From positions 1 through 33,425 of the forward strand of contig CAMBEI010000025.1 of NCBI GenBank assembly GCA_945865645.1: a stretch of 33,425 nucleotides of DNA, in the 5' to 3' direction. The DNA is from Chitinophaga pinensis (lineage in GTDB: Bacteria; Bacteroidota; Bacteroidia; Chitinophagales; Chitinophagaceae). The notes below the pieces were generated by a model. It worked only from the letters and a program-made list of their open reading frames with translations. It did not search any database and had not been told where the DNA came from. Made by a program: the position numbers and the translations under genes. Below, in pieces: positions 25,761 through 33,425 of this stretch. Position 1 is the first letter of the stretch, and each line of letters starts with the position of its first letter.

Positions 25761-26639
25761 ATGCAACTATTAGATGGTAAAATTGTATCTCAGGCAGTTA
25801 AAAATGATATAAAAGAAATGACATCTCTTTTTATCAATTCTGGAAAGAAAACGCCACATTTAGCTGCTATTTTAATAGGCAGTAATGGTGCCAGTGAAAC
25901 TTATGTAGCCAGCAAGGTTAAGAATTGTGAAGAAGTTGGCTTTAAAAGCAGTCTAATTCGTTATGAAGAAAATATTTCAGAAGCGACATTAATTGCAGCC
26001 ATTAATAAACTTAACTGCGATGAAGATGTTGATGGCATATTGGTTCAACTACCCTTACCCAAACAGATTAATGAAGAAAAAATAATCAACCTCATTAATC
26101 CAGATAAAGATGTAGATGGATTTCATCCGATGAGTATTGGAAAAATGGTTCAAGGATTACCTACTTTTATACCAGCAACGCCATATGGTATTTTACTAAT
26201 GCTAGAATATTACCGAATTGAAACCAGTGGAAAGCATGCCGTGGTAATTGGCCGAAGTAATATTGTAGGCAGGCCAATCAGTATTCTGTTAAGTCGAAAT
26301 ACCTACCCAGGAAATTGTACAGTAACAGTATGCAATAGCCGCACTAATAGCTTAAAAGAAATTTGCTTGCAAGCCGACATTATTATTGTAGCATTAGGCA
26401 TCCCCGAATTTTTAAAAAGTGATATGGTGAAAGAGAATGCAGTGGTTATAGATGTAGGAATTACCCGAGTAGTTGATGCATCCAAAAAATCAGGATTTGT
26501 CATAAAAGGTGACGTAGATTTTACAAACGTTGCACCAAAATGTAGATATATTACTCCAGTGCCAGGTGGTGTAGGACTAATGACCATAGCGGCTTTGTTA
26601 AAAAACACTTTTGCTGCCTGTAAAAATAAATACAGTTAA
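25761..26639 (+). CDS. folD: Bifunctional methylenetetrahydrofolate dehydrogenase/cyclohydrolase
   Basis: A 292-aa enzyme that interconverts 5,10-methylene-THF, 5,10-methenyl-THF and 10-formyl-THF, supplying one-carbon units for purines and formyl-Met. The active site lies in [14 protein letters not shown], with Tyr48 and catalytic Lys52. [19 protein letters not shown] and TPYGILLML follow. The NADP-binding motif is [17 protein letters not shown] and the C terminus has [12 protein letters not shown]. The length is normal. It is followed 40 bp later by queE on the same strand and is divergent from the PorV-like gene. Confidence 0.97.
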   Translation: MQLLDGKIVSQAVKNDIKEMTSLFINSGKKTPHLAAILIGSNGASETYVASKVKNCEEVGFKSSLIRYEENISEATLIAAINKLNCDEDVDGILVQLPLPKQINEEKIINLINPDKDVDGFHPMSIGKMVQGLPTFIPATPYGILLMLEYYRIETSGKHAVVIGRSNIVGRPISILLSRNTYPGNCTVTVCNSRTNSLKEICLQADIIIVALGIPEFLKSDMVKENAVVIDVGITRVVDASKKSGFVIKGDVDFTNVAPKCRYITPVPGGVGLMTIAALLKNTFAACKNKYS

Positions 26640-26679
26640 TATTATTGCTTTTATTTCTTTTTGTAACTTACCTAAATAA

Positions 26680-27303
26680 ATGAATCAAACAACACATACA
26701 AAATCTATTTTGCTTCCTATAATGGAACATTTTTACACGATTCAGGGGGAAGGATATCACCAAGGCAAAGCTGCGTATTTTATTAGATTAGGAGGCTGTG
26801 ATGTGGGCTGTGTTTGGTGTGATGTAAAAGATAGTTGGGATGCGAACAAACATCCGATGCATAACATTGAAAGTTTAAAATTGAAAATTTTGGAAACCCC
26901 CGCACAAATAGTTGTTATTACCGGTGGGGAGCCCCTGATGCATAATTTAGATGAATTAACAGCCACACTTCAATCTGCTGGACTAAAAACACATATAGAA
27001 ACATCAGGTGCGCATTCTTTAAGTGGTAAATGGGATTGGATTTGCCTTTCACCTAAAAAATTTAAAGCCCCCTTGCCACAAATACTACCCCTTGCAAACG
27101 AACTAAAAGTGGTAGTATATAATAACTCTGATTTTGAATGGGCCGAAAAATATGCAGACTTAGTATCACCTAGCTGTAACCTTTATCTGCAGCCAGAATG
27201 GGTTAAGACTAGCGAAATTACTCCCTTACTAATTGAATATATTAAACAAAACCCCGATTGGCAATTATCACTACAACTGCATAAGTTTATACAAGTTCCT
27301 TAA
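26680..27303 (+). CDS. queE: 7-carboxy-7-deazaguanine synthase (radical SAM)
   Basis: A 207-aa radical SAM enzyme that contracts 6-carboxytetrahydropterin to 7-carboxy-7-deazaguanine, the third step of preQ0/queuosine biosynthesis. The substrate-binding start is FYTIQGEG (18-25). The [4Fe-4S] cysteines are C40, C44 and C47 in GGCDVGCVWCD (CX3CX2C), and the SAM-binding GGEP is at 82-85. The C terminus LQLHKFIQVP matches the QueE ending. It lies 40 bp after folD and may be co-transcribed. The folate and deazaguanine pathways both draw on GTP-derived pterins, though QueC, QueD and QueF are not in the window. Confidence 0.93.
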   Translation: MNQTTHTKSILLPIMEHFYTIQGEGYHQGKAAYFIRLGGCDVGCVWCDVKDSWDANKHPMHNIESLKLKILETPAQIVVITGGEPLMHNLDELTATLQSAGLKTHIETSGAHSLSGKWDWICLSPKKFKAPLPQILPLANELKVVVYNNSDFEWAEKYADLVSPSCNLYLQPEWVKTSEITPLLIEYIKQNPDWQLSLQLHKFIQVP

Positions 27304-27399
27304 AAAAAATGTTATAATTCTATAACAAAATTAAAACAATATCCTTTTCGTTATAACTTCACTTTGTATTAATAGCCAGATAAAAACGAAAATAAAACT

Positions 27400-29307
27400 A
27401 TGCGGATAATACTGTTTCATATTTTATTGCTTATTTCTTATATTGCCCAAGCGCAATGGTACGATCCGGAAAAAATAAATAAAAAAGCTGGAGAAATTTA
27501 TGGTCAGGCCTACGAAGAAGCTAGAATACAAAATTATACTGCGGCGCTCAAACACTTGGATGAAGCACTTAAAATAGATTCAAATTTTGTAGATGTATTT
27601 TTATCTCGTGCCGGTATTTATGCTGATTTAAAAAACTATACCGCTTCAGTTGAAGATTTTGAAACGGGTTTAAAAATGGATTCTGTTTATTCAAAAACTT
27701 ATTTACTCCCCTACTCTATTTCACTGGCTGGTATAGGAAAATTTAAAGAGGCTTTACTTGCAGTGGATGAATTTTTAGTAACCCCCAATTTAAATATACA
27801 AAGTATTAAAGCTGGTAATTATCGTAAAGCTGCTTATGCTTTTGCTATAAATTATGAAAAAACGCATGTGTACAAAGACTATATTTTTAAACCAATAAAT
27901 TTAGGCAATAATATTAACACAAATAACCTAGAATATTTTCCATCCTTAACTATTGATGGCAGTAAAATGATTTTTACACGCAGAATTGCCAGTGATGAAG
28001 ATTTTTATGAAAGTGATTTTGTTGATGGTAAATGGACCCCATCAAAACCACTCAGTGGAAAAGTAAATACAAATCTAAATGAAGGCGCACAAAATATTTC
28101 GCAGGATGGCCTGCTTTTAATTTTTACTGGCTGCAATTATCCCGAAGGCGAAGGCAGTTGTGATTTATACTTTTCGTTAAAAACAAATAATGACTGGAGT
28201 GAACCTCAAAATATAGGACCAATAGTAAATACTGATTTTTGGGAATCATCCCCATCATTATCGCCCGATAAAAGAGATTTATATTTTGCTAGTAGTATGG
28301 TCGGAGGCTTTGGTGGACGAGATATTTGGGTAACCCACCGATTGCTAAGTGGTAGGTGGAGCCGCCCCGAAAATTTAGGGGAGGCAGTGAACACTGTTGG
28401 CGACGAAAGCTGCCCTTTTATACATGCCGATAATGAAACGCTTTATTTTAACAGCAATGGACATGCAGGATATGGTATGACTGATTTGTTTTTAAGTAAA
28501 AAAGTTAATGATAGAAGTTGGACAGTAGCAGAAAACTTAGGCTATCCTGTAAATACAATTGACGACCAGGGCTCGCTGATAGTATCCGCTGATGGCAAAA
28601 CTGCCTATTATGCAAGTGACGGAACTGATACCAAAGGTGGACTTGATTTGTACTCATTTGAATTAAGAGAAGATATTAGGCCGTTAAAAACACTATGGGT
28701 TAAAGGCAAAGTATTGGATAAAAAAACTGCCAAAGGCTTACCCTCATCAGTTGAATTAACTGATGTAAAAAACAATAATCTTATTAGTAAAATACAAACT
28801 GATGAAGACGGAAATTATCTACTTACATTACCCGTTGGAAAAAATTACAGCTTTAATGTAAACCGACATGGTTATTTATTTTATTCTGACAAATTCTCGC
28901 TTTTAAAAAATAACATAGACTCTATTTTTACTCTAAATATTGCTTTGCAAGCCATTGAAAAAGGTGCAGCTATTGTATTAAATAATATTTTTTTTGAAAG
29001 TGGTAAATCTGCATTACAAAATGAATCTAAATCAGAATTAGATAAATTGATAGCCCTATTAAGCGACAACTCAAATTTAAAAATTGAAATAGACGGGCAT
29101 ACCGACAATGTAGGACAGATAAAAGACAACCTATTACTTTCTACCAAGAGGGCAAAAGCAGTTGTAGAATACTTATTAAGCAAATCCATTAATAGCCAAC
29201 GACTTACCTATAAAGGATTTGGTTCTACAAAACCGGTTGCTGATAACAGCTCCGAAACAGGAAGGACGTTAAACCGCAGAACAGAACTTTATATTATCAG
29301 TAATTAA
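27400..29307 (+). CDS. PorE-like protein: TPR, WD40-like propeller, CRD and OmpA-C domains
   Basis: A 635-aa exported protein with a signal peptide ending at AQAQ (no lipobox cysteine). In order: a TPR region (about 30-130), a PD40/WD40-like propeller (about 150-425, with repeats such as ESSPSLSPDKRDLYFAS and DESCPFIHADNETLYFNS), a carboxypeptidase-regulatory-like domain (about 430-515, VKGKVLDKKTAKGLPSSVEL) and a C-terminal OmpA peptidoglycan-binding domain (about 520-635, with IDGHTDNVG). This is the architecture of PorE, the periplasmic type IX secretion component of Porphyromonas, and of a larger set of Bacteroidota paralogues. The lack of a lipid anchor differs from PorE itself, so orthology is not certain. 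It lies between queE and dprA. Confidence 0.85.
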   Translation: MRIILFHILLLISYIAQAQWYDPEKINKKAGEIYGQAYEEARIQNYTAALKHLDEALKIDSNFVDVFLSRAGIYADLKNYTASVEDFETGLKMDSVYSKTYLLPYSISLAGIGKFKEALLAVDEFLVTPNLNIQSIKAGNYRKAAYAFAINYEKTHVYKDYIFKPINLGNNINTNNLEYFPSLTIDGSKMIFTRRIASDEDFYESDFVDGKWTPSKPLSGKVNTNLNEGAQNISQDGLLLIFTGCNYPEGEGSCDLYFSLKTNNDWSEPQNIGPIVNTDFWESSPSLSPDKRDLYFASSMVGGFGGRDIWVTHRLLSGRWSRPENLGEAVNTVGDESCPFIHADNETLYFNSNGHAGYGMTDLFLSKKVNDRSWTVAENLGYPVNTIDDQGSLIVSADGKTAYYASDGTDTKGGLDLYSFELREDIRPLKTLWVKGKVLDKKTAKGLPSSVELTDVKNNNLISKIQTDEDGNYLLTLPVGKNYSFNVNRHGYLFYSDKFSLLKNNIDSIFTLNIALQAIEKGAAIVLNNIFFESGKSALQNESKSELDKLIALLSDNSNLKIEIDGHTDNVGQIKDNLLLSTKRAKAVVEYLLSKSINSQRLTYKGFGSTKPVADNSSETGRTLNRRTELYIISN

Positions 29308-29357
29308 ATATTTGATTTATTATTGCGTTGTATTTCAATTTAATTCTGCATTACCCT

Positions 29358-30461
29358 ATGCACAGCGATTTATTATACCAGATTGCCCTCACCCTTGTTC
29401 CTAATATTGGTGATGTACATGCTAAAGCATTGGTAAATATTTATGGCGATGCCCAATCCATTTTTAAAGCCAAGAGAAAGGACCTAGACCACATGGAAGG
29501 CATTGGAATCGTAAGAGCAAGATCTATAAAAAGTTTTACAGACTTTAGTCTTCCCGAAGCAGAAATAAAATTTATCGAAAAATATAAAATAACTCCACTA
29601 TTTATAACAGATGACAATTATCCTAAACGTCTATTAAATTGTTACGACAGTCCTAGTTTGTTATATTATCGCGGCAATGCCAATTTAAATAATTCAAAAA
29701 TAATTTCTATTGTCGGTACACGCAATAATTCTGATTATGGCAAATTAATTTGCGAAAAATTTATTGAAGAATTACAAGCTGAAAATATTTTAGTAGTAAG
29801 CGGACTTGCATTTGGCATTGATACCATAGCCCACAAAGCGGCACTAAAAAACAGACTACAAACAGTTGGAGTATTGGGCCACGGTCTTGATAGAATCTAT
29901 CCTCAACAAAACAAAGTGCTTGCTAGGCAATTAACAGAGCAAGGAGGTTTACTCACTGAATTTATTAGCAACACAAATCCAGACAAGCAAAATTTTCCTA
30001 AACGTAACCGAATTGTTGCCGGTTTGTGTGATGCCGTAATTATTATAGAAAGTGGTAAAAAGGGAGGTTCGCTAATTACAGCTGAATTAGGAAATGGCTA
30101 CAATAAAGATGTATTTGCTATACCTGGTCGCACCAATGATTCAAAAAGTGAAGGTTGCAATTATCTCATAAAAAATAATAAAGCTGCTTTAATAGATTCT
30201 GCAGATGATTTTTTAAGTATGATGAACTGGAAGCTAAGTGCCAAAACAGCAGTTAAAAAACAAAGAGAACTATTTATTGAATTACTGCCTGATGAAAAGG
30301 TAATTATAGCTATTTTACAACAACAAGAAATTATTCAAATTGATGAACTTTATTTTAAAAGTAAATTAAGTAGTAGCGCCATATCTACTGCCCTGCTGAT
30401 GCTAGAAATGCAGGGCTTAGTTATTTCTTTACCTGGCAAACTGTATAAATTAGTTATATAA
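29358..30461 (+). CDS. dprA: DNA processing protein DprA (Smf)
   Basis: A 367-aa protein from the ATG at 29358; the frame extends to a TTG at 29328 but MHSDLLYQIALTLVPNIGD is the natural N terminus. DprA binds incoming single-stranded DNA and loads RecA during natural transformation. There is an N-terminal helix-hairpin-helix region (LDHMEGIGIVRARSI). The Rossmann-like core follows, with ISIVGTRNNSDYG, VVSGLAFGIDTIAHKAAL, FPKRNRIVAGL and IESGKKGGSLITAELG. A C-terminal winged-helix DprA_WH domain comes last. It lies 50 bp after the PorE-like gene. No comEC, comF or pilus genes are in the window, so competence cannot be judged here. Confidence 0.95.
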   Translation: MHSDLLYQIALTLVPNIGDVHAKALVNIYGDAQSIFKAKRKDLDHMEGIGIVRARSIKSFTDFSLPEAEIKFIEKYKITPLFITDDNYPKRLLNCYDSPSLLYYRGNANLNNSKIISIVGTRNNSDYGKLICEKFIEELQAENILVVSGLAFGIDTIAHKAALKNRLQTVGVLGHGLDRIYPQQNKVLARQLTEQGGLLTEFISNTNPDKQNFPKRNRIVAGLCDAVIIIESGKKGGSLITAELGNGYNKDVFAIPGRTNDSKSEGCNYLIKNNKAALIDSADDFLSMMNWKLSAKTAVKKQRELFIELLPDEKVIIAILQQQEIIQIDELYFKSKLSSSAISTALLMLEMQGLVISLPGKLYKLVI

Positions 30462-30581
30462 GTATTGCAAAAAATACCTTGCTGTTTAATTGTAGCGTAG
30501 CAAGAATTAAAATTTATCTAACAGTTTTTAACAAAAACATACTAAAAAATGCTATTTCCTCAAAGTACAATTTTAGGGAGG

Positions 30582-30612
30582 TTTGGTAGATTTGTTTTTT
30601 TATCTATCTTTG
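30582..30612 (+). promoter_or_regulatory. guaB promoter with full -33/-7 consensus at a leaderless position
   Basis: TTTG (30582-30585), 19-nt spacer, TATCTTTG (30605-30612). The predicted transcript start coincides with the A of the guaB ATG at 30616. It also shows that the upstream in-frame TTG at 30583 lies in the -33 element and cannot be the translation start. Confidence 0.65.
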
Positions 30613-30615
30613 CCT

Positions 30616-32106
30616 ATGGCAACAATAAATAAAGCTACAGCTAAAAGCAAATCCAATAAATTTTACGACGGCTTAACATTCGATGATGTTTTACTCGTGC
30701 CAGCCTATTCACAGATTTTACCCCGCGAGGTAAACATCAGTTCGCAACTTACTAAAACCATTACGCTTCAAGTACCCATGCTAAGTGCAGCTATGGATAC
30801 GGTTACAGAAGCTTCGCTTGCAATTGCTTTGGCAAGAGAAGGTGGCTTGGGTATTTTGCATAAAAATATGCACATAGATCAACAGGCTGATCAAGTTCGT
30901 AAAGTAAAAAGAAGTGAAAACGGATTAATATTAGATCCTATGACTTTAAGTCCAGATGCTACTATTGGCAAAGCATTGCATTTAATGAGAGAAAATAAAA
31001 TTGGAGGCATCCCTATTGTTGATGCAAATCATAAGCTAGTTGGTATACTTACCAACCGAGATCTTCGTTTTGAAACAAACTATAAGGAAAAAGTAAGTAC
31101 TGTAATGACTAAGGAAAATCTCATTACTGCACCCGAGGGTACCGATTTAAAAAAAGCTGAACAGATTTTTAAAAAAAATAAAATTGAAAAATTACCAGTA
31201 GTTAATAAAGGCGGAAAATTGATTGGCCTTGTTACGTTCAGTGATATTTTAAAATTAAAATCTCACCCCCACGCCGTTAAAGATTCTTTTGGAAGATTAT
31301 TGGTTGGAGCGGGTATAGGTATTACTGGCGATATTATGCAGCGGGTTGAAGCTTTGTACAATGCTGGTGTGGATGTAATTTGTTTAGATAGTGCCCATGG
31401 CCATACTAAAGGTGTAATTTATGCATTAAAAAATATTAAAAAAGCATATAAACATATTGAGGTAATTGCGGGCAATGTAGCAACAGGTGCTGGAGCAAAA
31501 GCTTTAGCCGATGCAGGCGCAGATGCAGTAAAAGTAGGTATAGGACCAGGTTCTATTTGCACCACGCGCATTGTAGCTGGCACAGGAATTCCTCAAATTA
31601 CTGCAGTAATGGAAGCTGCAGCTGCTTTAAAAAATAAAAAAGTGAGTATTATTAGCGATGGAGGTATAAGATACACAGGAGATATGGTAAAAGCTATTGC
31701 GGCAGGGGCAAGTTGTGTAATGATGGGAAATGTTTTTGCTGGCACCGAAGAAAGTCCTGGAGAAACGATAATTTATGAGGGAAGAAAATTTAAACAATAC
31801 CGCGGCATGGGTTCTTTAGGTGCTATGGCACAAGGAAGTAGTGATCGTTATTTTCAGGATGTGGAAGATGATATCAAAAAATTTGTACCAGAAGGTATTG
31901 AAGGCCGTGTTGCTTATAAAGGTTATTTACAAGAGGTTGTACACCAATTTACCGGTGGACTAAGAGCAGGCATGGGTTATTGTGGTGCTAAAAATATAAA
32001 TGAATTGCAAAAGGCAAATTTTGTAAAAATTACTAATGCGGGAATGAGAGAAAGTCATGCACATGATATTGCGATTACGAAAGAAGCGCCAAATTATAGT
32101 AGATAA
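30616..32106 (+). CDS. guaB: Inosine-5'-monophosphate dehydrogenase
   Basis: A 496-aa enzyme that oxidises IMP to XMP, the committed step of guanine nucleotide synthesis. The catalytic barrel begins [17 protein letters not shown] and contains [21 protein letters not shown]. Two CBS domains (about 105-215) are inserted as usual and are expected to bind adenine/guanine nucleotides. The active-site loop is [11 protein letters not shown] with catalytic Cys315, and the flap contains [10 protein letters not shown]. The start at 30616 ([10 protein letters not shown]) is chosen because the promoter occupies the upstream part of the frame. The gene appears monocistronic; no strong terminator follows. 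Confidence 0.97.
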   Translation: MATINKATAKSKSNKFYDGLTFDDVLLVPAYSQILPREVNISSQLTKTITLQVPMLSAAMDTVTEASLAIALAREGGLGILHKNMHIDQQADQVRKVKRSENGLILDPMTLSPDATIGKALHLMRENKIGGIPIVDANHKLVGILTNRDLRFETNYKEKVSTVMTKENLITAPEGTDLKKAEQIFKKNKIEKLPVVNKGGKLIGLVTFSDILKLKSHPHAVKDSFGRLLVGAGIGITGDIMQRVEALYNAGVDVICLDSAHGHTKGVIYALKNIKKAYKHIEVIAGNVATGAGAKALADAGADAVKVGIGPGSICTTRIVAGTGIPQITAVMEAAAALKNKKVSIISDGGIRYTGDMVKAIAAGASCVMMGNVFAGTEESPGETIIYEGRKFKQYRGMGSLGAMAQGSSDRYFQDVEDDIKKFVPEGIEGRVAYKGYLQEVVHQFTGGLRAGMGYCGAKNINELQKANFVKITNAGMRESHAHDIAITKEAPNYSR

Positions 32107-32237
32107 AAAGCATAGATAGCCTCTAAACTGTGAAATAGCTAACGTGTAGATTATTGTGAAGAGGATACTAATAAATGGATGGATTTATCCTGTATATCGT
32201 ATTTGCCTTACCGCCTCCACGATAAAAATTATCTCTG

Positions 32238-32245
32238 TAAATTTG
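32238..32245 (+). promoter_or_regulatory. -7 box for the Lnb-like gene
   Basis: TAAATTTG matches TAnnTTTG and lies 17 nt before the ATG at 32262, giving a predicted leader of about 13 nt. Confidence 0.45.
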
Positions 32246-32261
32246 TACCCAATCAGCAATA

Positions 32262-33425
32262 ATGAAAAAAATATTAAGCCTGCTTTTATTCATTAGCCTT
32301 ATAGCAAATGGATGTAATAGTACATTTGCACAGGACAGCGCTCATCTTCGCATCTCCCTCATTACTTGCACGCCTGGTGAAGAGCTTTATTCAACTTTTG
32401 GACATAGTGCTTTTCGAATTTTTGACAGCAGCAGGGCCTTTAATGATGATTGGCAGGATGTAGTATACAACTATGGTACTTTTAATTTTGATGACCCTGG
32501 TTTTTATTTAAAGTTCGTACAAGGTAAATTATTATACTATGTATCTACCGAATCTTTTAAAGGCTTTAAAGAGCTTTATCAAACAACTAACCGAGGAATT
32601 GTAGAACAGGTTTTAAATTTAAGTGACGCTGATAAAATTATCATTCAACAAATGTTAAATAATAATTTAAAAGAAGAAAATAAGTTTTATAAGTACGATT
32701 TCTTTTTTAATAACTGCACAACTAGATTAAGAGATATTTTAAAAAAATACAACGATAATACTTTTTCGAAAACAGTTGTAATGCCTATAGGCAGTAAGTT
32801 TCGTCAGGCTATACACCAATATTTAGATAAAAATAATAAAGACTGGAGTAAGCTGGGTATTGATATTTTACTGGGTCAGCCCTGCGATGAAGTAATGACA
32901 GCAGAATACATGCAGTTTCTGCCAGATAATTTGAGGAAAAGTTTAGATACTACCAGTCCTAAAATAATTTCATCTTCACAGAACTTATACGCCGTAAAAG
33001 TTAATCCCGAAAAAAATAACTTTTTTACCCCTTTTGTAGTTTTTTCATTATTATCAATTTTTATAGTTTTAATCGGTTATACAAAAAACAACTTTGCACA
33101 GTTATTTCTACAAGGGTTTGATGGTTTATTTTTCTTTTTAATTGGAATATTGGGTGTTATTTTAATTTTTATGTGGATAGGCACAGATCACAGTATGACT
33201 AAAAATAATTACAATTTAATTTGGGCATGGCCAACGCATACCATCATGGCATTTTATGTAAACAGTAAAAAAATATGGGTAAAAAAAATTTTTAAGTTCA
33301 CTGCAGTTACCTTAATAGCGGTTTTAATAAGTTGGCTATTTTTACCCCAGCAAATGCACAACGGATTAATACCTATTGTTTTATTATTAATTTACCGAAG
33401 TGCACAAAAATCGTTACCTACCGGA
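32262..33425 (+). CDS. DUF4105/Lnb-like lipoprotein N-acyltransferase, 3' end beyond the window
   Basis: An open frame of 388 codons from the ATG at 32262 to the window edge with no stop, so the gene is partial. A signal peptide (MKKILSLLLFISLIANG, then TFAQDS) leads to a periplasmic DUF4105 domain (about 27-230). It contains CTPGEELYSTFGHSAFRI with His48, VVYNYGTFNFDDPGFYLKFVQGKL, and FFFNNCTTRLRDIL with Cys152; His and Cys are the conserved pair expected to be catalytic. Hydrophobic segments follow at about 255-273, 286-307, 344-361 and 366-380, with GTDHSMTKNNYNLIWAWPTH between them. This is the layout of Lnb, reported as the lipoprotein N-acylating enzyme of Bacteroidota. Here it would act in the inner membrane on lipoproteins such as the two in the Sus operon. 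Confidence 0.82.
   Translation, partial: MKKILSLLLFISLIANGCNSTFAQDSAHLRISLITCTPGEELYSTFGHSAFRIFDSSRAFNDDWQDVVYNYGTFNFDDPGFYLKFVQGKLLYYVSTESFKGFKELYQTTNRGIVEQVLNLSDADKIIIQQMLNNNLKEENKFYKYDFFFNNCTTRLRDILKKYNDNTFSKTVVMPIGSKFRQAIHQYLDKNNKDWSKLGIDILLGQPCDEVMTAEYMQFLPDNLRKSLDTTSPKIISSSQNLYAVKVNPEKNNFFTPFVVFSLLSIFIVLIGYTKNNFAQLFLQGFDGLFFFLIGILGVILIFMWIGTDHSMTKNNYNLIWAWPTHTIMAFYVNSKKIWVKKIFKFTAVTLIAVLISWLFLPQQMHNGLIPIVLLLIYRSAQKSLPTG

Noticed and set aside
27311..27326. GTTATA/TATAAC hairpin after queE as a terminator
   Set aside because: The stem is only six A/T-rich pairs and is followed by A rather than T on the plus strand.
30478..30504. CTTGCT...AGCAAG inverted repeat after dprA as a terminator
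   Set aside because: Six base pairs with a 15-nt loop and no T run after it.

Overview
The window looks like a chromosomal piece of a Bacteroidota bacterium, most likely of the Chitinophagaceae or a close relative. The DNA is AT-rich. It carries a SusC/SusD outer-membrane nutrient uptake operon, a PorE-like OmpA protein, a PorV-like barrel, a DUF3467 protein and a DUF4105/Lnb protein, all typical of this phylum. Many genes are preceded by the Bacteroidota sigma factor -7 box (TAnnTTTG) and few have a Shine-Dalgarno sequence. The family-level placement is inference from gene content.

Left part (1-8700). The minus strand carries rpsL, rpsG and fusA, split by a terminator after rpsG, with fusA having its own promoter and a leader of about 200 nt. 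fusA ends in a strong terminator rather than running into rpsJ, and a DEDDy exonuclease follows. Next are ilvE (minus), a plus-strand cluster (unknown 166-aa protein, rdgB, hotdog thioesterase), and a minus-strand comA-aroE pair.

Middle (8700-16700). A cytoplasmic TPR protein, two small exported proteins of unknown function, yidC, rplY (L25/CTC type) and prs are followed by the divergent radC. Between radC and a convergent DUF3467 gene sits a compact unit: a four-helix-bundle gene bracketed by two arrays of a 7-bp repeat in opposite orientation.

Right part (16700-33425). A three-gene SusC/SusD/DUF1735-type lipoprotein operon (minus) is followed upstream by a translationally coupled pair: a PorV-like barrel and a large barrel with an N-terminal ComEA-type helix-hairpin-helix domain. 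On the plus strand lie folD, queE, a PorE-like TPR/beta-propeller/OmpA protein, dprA, guaB and the open 5' part of a DUF4105/Lnb-like lipoprotein N-acyltransferase.

Most of the window is housekeeping: translation, membrane insertion, nucleotide and folate metabolism, and amino acid biosynthesis. The best candidates for undescribed biology are the heptamer-bracketed four-helix-bundle unit (15789-16302) and the HhH-barrel/PorV-like pair (22779-25663). A third point of interest is the apparent leaderless promoter layout at guaB and folD. No tRNA, rRNA, CRISPR array or transposase gene was seen.
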